This document shows, in pieces, positions 45,681 through 54,171 of a stretch of 64,000 nucleotides of DNA (its first letter is position 1; every line of letters begins with the position of its first letter). Below the pieces are notes generated by a model. That model ran no database searches. It was not told the DNA's origin and was given only the letters and a program-made list of their open reading frames with translations. This stretch comes from Polyangium fumosum. Lineage in GTDB: Bacteria; Myxococcota_A; Polyangia; Polyangiales; Polyangiaceae. The stretch covers positions 62,001 to 126,000 of the forward strand of contig NZ_SSMQ01000022.1 of NCBI RefSeq assembly GCF_005144585.1, read 5' to 3'. The position numbers and the translations under genes are program-made.

Positions 45681-46343
45681 TCACTTCGACTGCGGCGTCG
45701 GTTTGTCTCGTTTCCAAAAATCCAACGTCAGCTCCACGGACAGGGTGGCGAAGAGCGGGAACGACCGCCATTCCGGGTCTCTGCGCTTGTTCACGATGAG
45801 CCGCGTCGGCCAATCATAAACGTCCAAGGTGAGGATGGGTCGGAGCGAGAGACGGTCGGCCAGCGTGATCAGCATGTCGACACCGGCGTTCAATGACCCG
45901 CTGGTTCTCCACCCATGTTCCCACGTCGCACCGGGTGTTCGAGGAAAGTAGGCGCCTCCAGGCATCCGCCACCCACCACAAAACCCGAATGGCTCGATGC
46001 GCCGGATACAGACGCCGACGGTACCGTTGGCGTAGGCGCCCTCGACCTCGGCACCGTAGAGCGTCGCAGGCGTGACGGTCCGGAGGTAGGTAAAGGTCAA
46101 TGTGAGACCGCCGCCCCACCCATCGTCCCCGAAGGTGCGCAGCATGAGCGTCGCGGTCCCCCCGACACTGAGCACGTTGGGCAGGTACCCGCCGAGTTGA
46201 AGGGCTGGTCCGGCTCCGATGGACCACGCAGCATCGAGACGCGACCGGCGCTCTCCAGGAGAGGCAGAAACCCCAGGTGCTGCCCGCGCCAAACCGGGAA
46301 CCACCAGGAGCGATGCGCCCACGAGCACGCCGACGCGCAGCAT
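45681..46343 (-). CDS. Putative outer-membrane beta-barrel protein
   Basis: A 220-residue protein with a signal peptide (MLRVGVLVGASLLVVPGLARA). The mature sequence alternates hydrophobic and polar residues in strand-like runs (LSVGGTATLMLRTFGDDG, GGGLTLTFTYLRTV, ATLSVELTLDFWKRD). Short for a porin; comparable to eight-stranded OmpA/OmpW-type barrels. First gene of the two-gene unit with the Cys-rich lipoprotein. Confidence 0.7.
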   Translation of the reverse strand: MLRVGVLVGASLLVVPGLARAAPGVSASPGERRSRLDAAWSIGAGPALQLGGYLPNVLSVGGTATLMLRTFGDDGWGGGLTLTFTYLRTVTPATLYGAEVEGAYANGTVGVCIRRIEPFGFCGGWRMPGGAYFPRTPGATWEHGWRTSGSLNAGVDMLITLADRLSLRPILTLDVYDWPTRLIVNKRRDPEWRSFPLFATLSVELTLDFWKRDKPTPQSK

Positions 46344-46449
46344 GATCTCCGGCTACACCAAGTTTGTCCGCGGGTCAAGGCGGCGTCGAGACGGTTCCCG
46401 GCCTGTCGCGGGAAACCGGCCCGACCCAACCTCGTGTCCCGAGCGGTCC

Positions 46450-47574
46450 TCAGCTCGACGGCTCGCCGCCCTTTCGCTGCGCTGCCAGCTTGTCCCGGAG
46501 CTCGACAAAGGACTCGATCATATCTCGGTAATACTTCGGGGTCAGGCCCGCCTGCATGGGAACCTCGCCTCGCGCCTGCGCCTCGCTCCGGCGCTGGAGC
46601 TCTGCTTCGAGCCCCCGTTCAAGCTCCCCGATGAGGGGTTCGAGCACGGAGAGGCCCTCGTCGGGCTTGTGGGTGCGCAAGCACGCGTCCGCGTATGTCT
46701 CTGCCTCCTGGCATTGTTCCCAGAGATCCGAGAAGCCCAGGCGGACCACCTCGTTCCAGGCCTCGCGGCAGACCTCGAAGGGTTGTTCGAGCATCGTTGC
46801 TGCCCTGAGCACATCGCGGGCGATGCGTCCCTTCACGCTGAGCACGAGGTCCGGGGTGGCTTCGTCCTCGCCGGCGCGCGCCGTGAAGTCCGCCTCGACC
46901 CGCCTGTAATCGGCGGCGACGTCGGCGAAGCTCCGCTCCCGCGTCCTCGCAAAGGTCTTGTAGACGGCGAGGCACGCTTTGGAGAACTCGTCCCAGAGCG
47001 CAGCACTCTTCTCCTCTTCCGGGGTGGGAGGGTGCGCCTCGTCGAGCCGCCGGGTGCTTCGCTCTGGGCCGAGCTGTCCCCTCTGCTGCGCCAGGAGCGC
47101 GCCCTGGAGGTCGTGCAGTCTTCCCAGCTCCTGTTCGTAAAAGCCCGTGGATTTCTGCGCCGCCTTGGCCTCCTCGAGCCCACGCTCGAGCTCGGCGATG
47201 AGGGGTTCGAGCACGGCGAGGCCCTCCTCGGGCTTCTCGTCGTACGCGCAGCAATCCGCGTAAAATCCGCTCATCAGGCATTCTCGGAAGGTGTTCGAGA
47301 AGCCGAGGCGAACAAGCTCGTTCCAGACCTCCCGGCAGACCTCGAAGGGTGGATGCTTGGAGTGTGCCGTCGAGAGAATGTCTTCGGCGATGCGGCGCTT
47401 CGTCTCGAGCACGCCGAATTCATGGTCGCCCATTCGTGCCACATATTCAGCCTCCAGCCTGCGGTAGTCTTCGGCGACATCGACGAAGTCACGCTCGAAC
47501 GATTTGGCCAAAATGGCCTCGCTCGCATTCGCAAACTCTTGGCCGAGTTGCTCGAGTTCTTCTTCCGTGATCAT
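46450..47574 (-). CDS. Module partner B: two-domain helical protein (possible immunity protein)
   Basis: A 374-residue cytoplasmic protein with two copies of the same helical domain found at 28483-29990. Domain B1 (about 1-165) has VAEDYRRLEAEYVARMGDHE, FEVCREVWNELVRLGFS and MSGFYADCC. Domain B2 (about 190-374) has VAADYRRVEADFTARAGEDE and FEVCREAWNEVVRLGFS. Both end in a LAVLEPLI/LSVLEPLI helix. A charged linker joins them. It follows the module lipoprotein B by 25 bases on the same strand, the same order as in locus A. B1 and B2 are far more diverged from each other than A1 from A2, so this duplication is older. Confidence 0.75.
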   Translation of the reverse strand: MITEEELEQLGQEFANASEAILAKSFERDFVDVAEDYRRLEAEYVARMGDHEFGVLETKRRIAEDILSTAHSKHPPFEVCREVWNELVRLGFSNTFRECLMSGFYADCCAYDEKPEEGLAVLEPLIAELERGLEEAKAAQKSTGFYEQELGRLHDLQGALLAQQRGQLGPERSTRRLDEAHPPTPEEEKSAALWDEFSKACLAVYKTFARTRERSFADVAADYRRVEADFTARAGEDEATPDLVLSVKGRIARDVLRAATMLEQPFEVCREAWNEVVRLGFSDLWEQCQEAETYADACLRTHKPDEGLSVLEPLIGELERGLEAELQRRSEAQARGEVPMQAGLTPKYYRDMIESFVELRDKLAAQRKGGEPSS

Positions 47575-47599
47575 GCCACCTACTCCAGATGGTCTCCTG

Positions 47600-48331
47600 T
47601 TATTTGCAGGATGCCCACGTACCGTCCGTGAATTCGACGCCGTCCTGCCATTCCTTGTGCGCCTTGCACAGCTCCCAGCACATCTTGCATCTCTTCGAGT
47701 TCCATGTGCTGCCCCGTTTGCTCTGCAGAGGCGACATGAGGCAATTGTTTAAACCACTTTGACATTCCTCCTCCCATTTTTCCCGCTCTCGAAACGTCTT
47801 CACAATATCCGCCTTGCTGAGCTCCAGCGAAGCGGCGCACACGATGAGGACGCCGGGGCCCACTTCGATGACGAGGTCGGCGAGGGCGACCGCCACGACC
47901 ACGAGCAACCCGGGGTTCCCGACGAGCCCACGCTCGGCCGTTGTCTGCCCGTTCGCAGGAGCGGGCGACGCGGACAGGCGCAGCTTGCGCAGCCCGAGCA
48001 GCTCCTCCGGGACGGTCATGCCTCGCAGCGCGATCCGCATACATACCGCGAGTTCCGTATGGGGTACGCCTTTGCTCTCCACATCCACGACGTGGCCGTC
48101 CTCGTCGACCTTCACCCTGGCATCAAACGTGTAATATCCGCTCCCGAGCTCACCGCCGAGCTCATCGACGCACGCGCGCAGGCGCTCCGCGGTGGCGTCG
48201 GGGACGCGCGGGCGGTCGTCCTGCTGCGCCAGTTGTCGGACCGTGGCCCCGCAGCCGAGCGGCACGAGCGCCATCGTCGCGCAGCCGAGGAGCCCGAGGG
48301 AGAGGAGGGATCGCATGCGCTGGAACGGCAT
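47600..48331 (-). CDS. Module lipoprotein B: Cys-rich-tailed lipoprotein, possible SitA-like toxin
   Basis: About 243 residues from the ATG at 48331; a second ATG at 48316 would also leave a full signal peptide. Lipobox LVPLGC. Same three regions as the lipoprotein at 27738-28475: RLRACVDELGGELGSGYYTF with VKVDEDGHVVDVES, a hydrophobic stretch after RGLVGNP, and a Cys-rich tail with WNSKRCKMCWELCKAHKEWQ and a final Cys. The helical and Cys spacing of the tail is conserved although sequence identity is modest. Followed by its two-domain partner gene. Envelope lipoprotein; effector role inferred from paralogy and gene order only. Confidence 0.75.
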   Translation of the reverse strand: MPFQRMRSLLSLGLLGCATMALVPLGCGATVRQLAQQDDRPRVPDATAERLRACVDELGGELGSGYYTFDARVKVDEDGHVVDVESKGVPHTELAVCMRIALRGMTVPEELLGLRKLRLSASPAPANGQTTAERGLVGNPGLLVVVAVALADLVIEVGPGVLIVCAASLELSKADIVKTFREREKWEEECQSGLNNCLMSPLQSKRGSTWNSKRCKMCWELCKAHKEWQDGVEFTDGTWASCK

Positions 48332-48428
48332 GACCGAGATGCGACCAGAGTTCTCGAGTTCCGTCAATTCGGCACGTAAGCGCCGTCACCATGCACCACG
48401 TGGTCGACGCTCGAACCCCTCGCCATCG

Positions 48429-48643
48429 TCCTCGCCCATGACCCCAAGGCCCCCCAAACCCCCCGTACGTCTCCTCCCCGATGACCCGCATGCCCCCCAA
48501 ACCCCTCGCGCCCCTCATGCCGGAGGACCCGCGTGGCCCCTTCACCTGCCGTTGCCCTCCTCTCCGATGACCCCCACGCGGTCCCAATCCCCCGAGCGCG
48601 TCCTCGCCTTCGAACCTCGTCCCCCCTCCCGATGTCGTCTCAC
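48429..48643. repeat. 43-bp degenerate tandem repeat with G-quadruplex potential
   Basis: The 300-base gap 48332-48631 is mostly a tandem repeat. The box TCCTCnCCnATGACCC starts at 48429, 48472 and 48558, a weaker copy at 48515 (12 of 16 bases match) and a decayed one at 48601, all in steps of 43 bases. A period not divisible by three argues against coding. Units 1 and 2 hold C-runs at 48435-48464 and 48476-48505 with 3-5-base spacers, so the minus strand can form canonical G-quadruplexes. These would sit about 105-175 bases upstream of the module lipoprotein B start. Confidence 0.7.
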
Positions 48644-49426
48644 TCGTCTCCCTTGACGGCCGTGACCTCCCAACCCTATCCTGACCACCTCGTGCGAAAC
48701 CTGACCCTCGGCGACCTCGATCTCGGCATGCGTGATCTCCTCACCGACCGCAAGCCCAACCTCGTGCTGCTCGTTTGCAGCCAGGTCTACCTCCCCCAGC
48801 TCCAGGCGCAGTATGCGACCATCGAGGCCCTCGCGCCGGCCCTCGTGGGCCGCGCGTTCGCCGACGAGCTCGCCGAGGCCGATTTCCTTCACGACAGCTT
48901 CGGCGGCGGCCTCTGGGATTATACGGAGGCCCTCCTTCATGCGCCCGATGTCTCCGAGGTGACCCGCTCCATCGTAAGACGTGTCCGCGAGGCATTGCTG
49001 CCGAAGCGCAGCCTCCTCGCCGATTCGTATGCCGAAGAGGCCGCCGCGGCGAAAAAAAACCGATTCAAGCTCGCCGAGCTCGAGGCCGATCTGAAGTCGC
49101 TGCCGCTGCCGGATGGCAAGACGCTCCATCATTGGGCCATGGGCTTCGTCGACGCGGGCGATACGCTCGGAAAACTCCTCTCCGCGCGTGCCTCTGTCGA
49201 GGCGGACGCCCAGAACGACGGAAAGAACAACCAGATTCGCAAATCGACGATCAAGCTCCTCCACCGATTCCGCGAGGCTACGCGTGACGAAATCGAGCTC
49301 CACGCGAGCCTGCCACGCGATCTCGAGAGCCGGGTGTTCGGGCTCTTCGATGAGCTCTCCGCGCGGCGCAGCAAAAGGAAGACGGGCGGGGAGGAGCCCC
49401 CGAAGGGACAAGGCGGGACGGGCTGA
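48632..49426 (+). CDS. Helical protein of unknown function
   Basis: About 264 residues. A low-complexity N-terminus overlaps the last repeat unit, so the true start may be the GTG at 48662 or 48692. The body is helical and polar (LTLGDLDLGMRDLLTDRKPN, HLHDSF-like and WDYTEALLHAPDVSEVTRSI segments, then a Lys/Arg-rich coiled region). The tail is basic and disordered. No signal peptide or known motif. The lack of membrane segments and a regular charge pattern suggest a soluble cytoplasmic protein. Confidence 0.6.
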   Translation: MSSHSSPLTAVTSQPYPDHLVRNLTLGDLDLGMRDLLTDRKPNLVLLVCSQVYLPQLQAQYATIEALAPALVGRAFADELAEADFLHDSFGGGLWDYTEALLHAPDVSEVTRSIVRRVREALLPKRSLLADSYAEEAAAAKKNRFKLAELEADLKSLPLPDGKTLHHWAMGFVDAGDTLGKLLSARASVEADAQNDGKNNQIRKSTIKLLHRFREATRDEIELHASLPRDLESRVFGLFDELSARRSKRKTGGEEPPKGQGGTG

Positions 49427-49529
49427 CGCGACGAGGCGAACGCGCGGGCCGCGTGGGGCTTCCCCCGGGGTCCGCGCCGCGGTAGAACGGGCCTCCGGCC
49501 GAACGAGCGCCGGGGAGCCTGTACGTCTC

Positions 49530-49925
49530 ATGTCCAAAGATCTCGCCCTGCCCGCATTGACGACGATCGCCGCGCTCGTGGCGTATTTCGTGTTCATGCT
49601 CAACGTCGGCCGCGCCCGCAAGAAATTCAACGTTCCGGCGCCCCAGACCTCCGGGAGCCCCGATTTCGAGCGCGTCCTGCGGGTGCAGCAGAACACGGTC
49701 GAACAGATCACTCCGTTCTTCGCGGCCCTGTGGATCTGCGCCTTGTTCACGAGCGCGAAGCTCGCCGCGGGGCTCGGCGCCGTCTGGGTCCTCGGCCGGA
49801 TCCTCTACGCGTGGGGCTACTACCAAGCCGCGGAGAAACGTGGGCCTGGTTTCGGGATCGCGATGCTCGGTTACATGGGCCTGCTCATCGGATCGATCTA
49901 CGGCGTGATCACCCACCTGCTGTGA
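49530..49925 (+). CDS. MAPEG-family membrane protein
   Basis: A 131-residue integral membrane protein with four helices and the MAPEG signature ERVLRVQQNTVEQITPFF between helices 1 and 2, followed by LGRILYAWGYYQAAEKRGPGF. The family includes microsomal glutathione S-transferases and leukotriene C4 synthase; bacterial members are mostly uncharacterised. A role in glutathione-linked detoxification is possible. Starts at the ATG at 49530; ends 42 bases before the kinase gene. Confidence 0.88.
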   Translation: MSKDLALPALTTIAALVAYFVFMLNVGRARKKFNVPAPQTSGSPDFERVLRVQQNTVEQITPFFAALWICALFTSAKLAAGLGAVWVLGRILYAWGYYQAAEKRGPGFGIAMLGYMGLLIGSIYGVITHLL

Positions 49926-49967
49926 TAGGCTCCGGGGCCACCGCGTCGAGGAGGGCCGGAACGTTCG

Positions 49968-51809
49968 ATGTTGCTTGCGCCGGGGACCGTGATCGCGGGT
50001 CGATACCGCATGGAGCGGCCGCTCGCGTCCGGGGGCATGGGCTCGGTGTGGGTCGGGCGGCACGTCACGCTCCAGACCGACGTCGCGATCAAGTTCATCT
50101 CGAACGAGTCGGCCGCGTCCCAGGCCGCGCGCGCACGCTTCGAGCGTGAGGCCCGCTCGGCGGCGCACCTCCGCCACCCGAACGTCGTCGCGGTCCAGGA
50201 CTACGGCATCGAGGACGAGACGCCCTACCTCGTGATGGAGCTCCTGCGCGGCGAGAGCCTGGAGGAGCGCATCCTCGCGCGGGGCCGGCTCTCGCTCGAA
50301 GCGCTCGCGCCGATCGTGCAGCAGATGAGCCGGGGCCTGCGCAAGGCGCACGAGGCCGGCGTCGTCCACCGCGATCTCAAGCCCGGCAACGTCTTCCTCG
50401 CACGGGACGACGACGACGAGGTCGAGGTCGTGAAGATCCTCGACTTCGGTATCGCCAAGGAGACGGACATGTCCCTCGGCGAAGCCACGAAGACGAGCGA
50501 GCTCATGGGCTCGCCGCATTACATGAGCCCCGAGCAGCTCCGCAGCTCGAAGAAGACCGACGTGCGCAGCGATCTCTGGTCCGTCGGCGTCGTGCTCTAC
50601 CGCGCGCTCACGGGCAAGATCCCCTTCCCCGGCGACACGCTCGCCGAGGTGATGGTGCAGGTCTTCTCCGCGCGCGTGCCGCCAGCGACGACGCTCGTGC
50701 CGGAGCTGCCGCCCGCGATCGACGCGTTCTTCCAGCGGGCGCTCGCGCGGAACCCGGACGATCGGTTCCAGTCGATGCGCGAGCTCGCGGAGGCGTTCCA
50801 GTCGGTCGCGAGCGGCCGCGGCATGCCGGCAGCGCCCGCGGCCCCGAGCCCGGCGGACGCCCCGCGTGGCTCGCTCCCGAGCCTCAGCGCGGTCGCGACG
50901 CCGCTGCCCGTCGCGCCGCCGATGGGCGGTGTGCCTGCGGCGCCGTCGTCCTCGCCGGGCATGTTGGCGCCGCCGTTCGTGCCTCCCGCGCCGCCTTCCT
51001 CGCGAGGTTTGTCGGCGCCGCAAGCCTTCGGCCCCACGACGACGCCGCCCGCGGTCGCGCCGCCCCTCACGCCGCCCGTGTCCACGGTGGGTCCGGATGC
51101 ACCTCCGCCGCTCGTGCCGGGGGGCCCCACCGCGCCGCCCGTCTCCGTCCCGACGTTTCCGCCCGCGGACGCCTCGGCCGCGCCGCTCGGCGCCCCGTCC
51201 CCGCAGCCGCCCGCGGCCACGCCCTTCCCGGCGCCGCCGGGTGTCGCCGCGCCGGAGCACGAGGCCCCGGACCCGCTCGACCCGCGTGCGTCCCGACGAA
51301 CCCGGCAGGTGCAGGCGGCGGTGATCGGCGTGATCGGCGTGGGACTCCTGCTCGCGATCGTCCTCATCGCGTCGCGCCGATCGCCCGATCCCGACGTCGC
51401 GACGACTCCGCCCGAGACGACATCGTCCGATTCGATGGGCGTGGCCACGGCGGCGGGGACGGCGCTCACGCCGGACGAGATGGCAGCGGCAGTCCCGGAC
51501 GAAACACCGATCGAAATCCTCGCGGACGAGGCGATCCCTGCGCCGAGCGCCACCCAAACGTCGCGCCCCGCGGGCTGGACCTGGAAGCCGATCCCGAAGG
51601 GCCACGGGCGACTCCTGATCCGCGCCAAGGGAGGCGCCTGCAAGGTCACCGTCAATGGCGTGTACTACGGTGTGACGCCGATCGACGTGGTGGTGGAGGC
51701 AGGAAAGCAACGCGTTTTTTGCCGCATGCCGACGGGCTCCACGCGATCCAAGGAGCTACGCGCGCCCGAGTTCAAGGTGACCAAGGTCGAGTTCGAAGTG
51801 AAGCAATGA
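49968..51809 (+). CDS. Transmembrane serine/threonine kinase with C-terminal PEGA domain
   Basis: A 613-residue kinase. Catalytic domain: ASGGMGSVWVG loop (about 20-30), VAIK Lys (K42), HRDLKPGN (about 134-141), DFG (about 159-161) and MGSPHYMSPEQ. A long Pro-rich linker (about 285-440) leads to one transmembrane helix (about 448-468). An external part follows, ending in a PEGA domain (RLLIRAKGGACKVTVNGVYY, GVTPIDVVVEAGKQRVFCRM). The PEGA domain would face the periplasm and could sense cell-wall or surface ligands. All catalytic residues are present. Confidence 0.95.
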   Translation: MLLAPGTVIAGRYRMERPLASGGMGSVWVGRHVTLQTDVAIKFISNESAASQAARARFEREARSAAHLRHPNVVAVQDYGIEDETPYLVMELLRGESLEERILARGRLSLEALAPIVQQMSRGLRKAHEAGVVHRDLKPGNVFLARDDDDEVEVVKILDFGIAKETDMSLGEATKTSELMGSPHYMSPEQLRSSKKTDVRSDLWSVGVVLYRALTGKIPFPGDTLAEVMVQVFSARVPPATTLVPELPPAIDAFFQRALARNPDDRFQSMRELAEAFQSVASGRGMPAAPAAPSPADAPRGSLPSLSAVATPLPVAPPMGGVPAAPSSSPGMLAPPFVPPAPPSSRGLSAPQAFGPTTTPPAVAPPLTPPVSTVGPDAPPPLVPGGPTAPPVSVPTFPPADASAAPLGAPSPQPPAATPFPAPPGVAAPEHEAPDPLDPRASRRTRQVQAAVIGVIGVGLLLAIVLIASRRSPDPDVATTPPETTSSDSMGVATAAGTALTPDEMAAAVPDETPIEILADEAIPAPSATQTSRPAGWTWKPIPKGHGRLLIRAKGGACKVTVNGVYYGVTPIDVVVEAGKQRVFCRMPTGSTRSKELRAPEFKVTKVEFEVKQ

Positions 51810-51882
51810 CGTCGGCCCCGGGCGGCCGGCCACGCTCGGAATTTGCGGGCGACGAGACGCTAGGCTTTCGCTATAGGTAGTA

Positions 51883-53718
51883 TTGGCCAACGTGACGAGC
51901 TCAGATACGAAAAACGATCTGCCCGAGGAGATCGAGGCAGACCTCGAAGAGGACGACGAGGAGGAGCGCCGCGACACGCGCGAGTGGCGCACCCGCTCGT
52001 GGCTGCCGAAGGCGCCGCTCTTCGGGCTCGACGCGAGCCTGTCGGAGCTCGGCGTGGCGATCCTGGAAGCCGACGCCGAAGGCCGCATCGTGCGCATGAA
52101 CGCGACCGCGGAGCGGCTGACGGGCGAGAGCTTCGAAGACAAGCGCGGCGCGCCGCTCGACGAGGTCTTCCGCGTGAGGCCCGTCTCGCCCCCCACGCCG
52201 TTCCCCTCCGAGGGCCCGACGAGCGGCCAGCTCCCTGCGGGCCTGCACGGGCACACGGCCCTCCTGGAGCGGAAAGACGGGCAGATCGTGGCGATTCGCC
52301 ACGCCACGGGCATCGCTGGCACGGCCGAGAGCACGCCCGAGCGCGCGGGCAAACTCGTGGTGTTCCGCGACGCGAACGTCGAGCAGCTCCTCTCGCTCCA
52401 GATCGCGCGGCAAGCGCGCTACGACGCGCTGACGGGCCTCTTGAACCGGCACGCCTTCGCGGAGCGCATCGAGCACGCGCTCGCGCAGAGCCGGGAGCGC
52501 GGGGTGCGGCACGCGATCGTGTACTTCGACCTCGACCGGTTCCGGCTGGTCAACACGACGTGCGGCCACGACGCGGGCGACGACCTGCTCCAGTGGGTGG
52601 CGACGCGCCTGCACGAGATCATGGGGCCGCAGGACGCGGCGGGCCGGATCGGCGGCGACGAGTTCGTCGTGCTGCTCCACGGCCGCGACACGCTCGAAGC
52701 CGAGCAGGTCGTGCGCAAGCTCCAGCGGACGCTGCACGAGTTCCGCTTCGGCTGGCAGAAGAAGACGTTCCCGGTCGAGGCGAGCATGGGCCTCGTGCCG
52801 TTCGGCGCCGAGTTCCACCGCGCGGCGGAGGTGCTCGGCGCAGCGGATCAGGCTTGCCGGCTGGCGAAGGACAGCGGTCGCGGGCGCCTGCAGATCTACA
52901 TGAACGACGACCAGGACATGGCGCGGAGCCGGCGCGCCATGCAGTGGGTCGCGAGCATCCAGCGGCACCTCGCGGACGGCCGCCTGCGCCTCTTCGCGCA
53001 GGAGATCCACGCGCTGCCGCCGACGAAGCGGCGGGGCCTGCATTTCGAGGTCCTCGTGCGCGTGGTCGGCGACGAGGGCCAGCTCGAGTCGCCGGTCGGG
53101 ATCATCCAGGCGGCCGAGGACAGCCGCATGATGGACGAGATCGACCGGTACGTCGTGCAGAGGACGCTGGCGACGCTCGGGGCGCTGCCGAAGGAGCACC
53201 TGAAGAACCTGCACACGTGCGCGATCAACCTCTCGGCGCTCTCGCTCCTGCGCGAGGGGCTGCTCGATTTCCTCGTCGAGCAGCTCGGCAAGTACAAGGT
53301 GCCGGCGACGAAGATTTGCTTCGAGATCACGGAGACGGCGGCGTTCGCGAACCTGCAGGAAGTGCTCTGGATGATGCAGGAGCTCGGGGCGATGGGCTGC
53401 CGCTTCGCGATCGACGATTTCGGCAGCGGGCACGCATCCTACGGGTACCTGGAGAGCCTGCCGGTCGATTACGTGAAGATCGACGGCATGTTCGTGCGGA
53501 GCATGCTGGACAGCCCGCTCCACCGGGCGATCGTGGAGAGCGTGCAGCGCATCGGCGGGATGCTGGGGATCGAGACGGTGGCCGAATCGGTCGAGACGCA
53601 GCCGATGGCGGACATGCTCTCGAACATGGGCATTCATTATGCCCAGGGCTGGCTCTACGGAAAACCGAAGCCCATCAGCGACGTGCTGGCCACGCTGGTG
53701 CTGCCGGGCGGGAAGTGA
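51883..53718 (+). CDS. PAS-GGDEF-EAL c-di-GMP turnover protein
   Basis: About 611 residues from a TTG at 51883 (AGGTAG just upstream); a GTG at 51892 is the alternative. A PAS domain (GVAILEADAEGRIVRMNATAERLTG) is followed by a GGDEF domain with an intact RIGGDEF (about 255-261) and an EAL domain. The inhibitory RxxD I-site is absent (GPQD at that place). The EAL motif is EVL (E389-L391), but the downstream catalytic motifs EITE, DDFGSGHASYGYLESLPVDY (D511-D512), VKIDG and ETVAESVE remain. It can plausibly make and break c-di-GMP. Follows the kinase gene by 73 bases. Confidence 0.94.
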   Translation: MANVTSSDTKNDLPEEIEADLEEDDEEERRDTREWRTRSWLPKAPLFGLDASLSELGVAILEADAEGRIVRMNATAERLTGESFEDKRGAPLDEVFRVRPVSPPTPFPSEGPTSGQLPAGLHGHTALLERKDGQIVAIRHATGIAGTAESTPERAGKLVVFRDANVEQLLSLQIARQARYDALTGLLNRHAFAERIEHALAQSRERGVRHAIVYFDLDRFRLVNTTCGHDAGDDLLQWVATRLHEIMGPQDAAGRIGGDEFVVLLHGRDTLEAEQVVRKLQRTLHEFRFGWQKKTFPVEASMGLVPFGAEFHRAAEVLGAADQACRLAKDSGRGRLQIYMNDDQDMARSRRAMQWVASIQRHLADGRLRLFAQEIHALPPTKRRGLHFEVLVRVVGDEGQLESPVGIIQAAEDSRMMDEIDRYVVQRTLATLGALPKEHLKNLHTCAINLSALSLLREGLLDFLVEQLGKYKVPATKICFEITETAAFANLQEVLWMMQELGAMGCRFAIDDFGSGHASYGYLESLPVDYVKIDGMFVRSMLDSPLHRAIVESVQRIGGMLGIETVAESVETQPMADMLSNMGIHYAQGWLYGKPKPISDVLATLVLPGGK

Positions 53719-53719
53719 T

Positions 53720-54157
53720 CTACGGGCACTCGCCCGTGACTGAATCGGTCATTCCCGTCCCCAGGTTGCACATGACCTCGTAGTTGCACGTGGCGCTCGC
53801 GAAGGAGCACGACAAGGCAAGGTTGTTGTCCTGGCAATACGACTCGATGCATTCGATCCCGGGATCGGTGGGCGGCGCGGCGGGCGGGCCGGCGGCGCTG
53901 GCCCAGGAATCACAGACGAGCTTGCCGTTCTCGCAGGCGCACTCGTAGCCCCATTCGATGAAGTTGAGCTTGCACGTCTCGCCGACCTGACACCCCACGT
54001 CCTGCCCGCAGCGCTTGGTCGCGCCTGCGAGCGAGCCGCCCGTGCCTCCGGAGCCGTCCGAGGAGCTCCCTCCCTCGTCGCCGCACGCCACGAACAGGAG
54101 CAGGCCGGCCGTCATGGCCAGGAGGGCCCGCAAAGGAATCTTCGTAAGAAAAGCCAT
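53720..54157 (-). CDS. Cys-rich lipoprotein
   Basis: A 145-residue lipoprotein: signal peptide MAFLTKIPLRALLAMTAGLL with lipobox LFVAC, a Ser/Gly linker, then a compact Cys-rich domain (CGQDVGCQVGETC, ECACENGKLVC, CNYEVMCNLG). Convergent with the GGDEF-EAL gene, two bases from its stop. Function unknown. Confidence 0.8.
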   Translation of the reverse strand: MAFLTKIPLRALLAMTAGLLLFVACGDEGGSSSDGSGGTGGSLAGATKRCGQDVGCQVGETCKLNFIEWGYECACENGKLVCDSWASAAGPPAAPPTDPGIECIESYCQDNNLALSCSFASATCNYEVMCNLGTGMTDSVTGECP

Positions 54158-54171
54158 GGTTCGTCTCCCTC

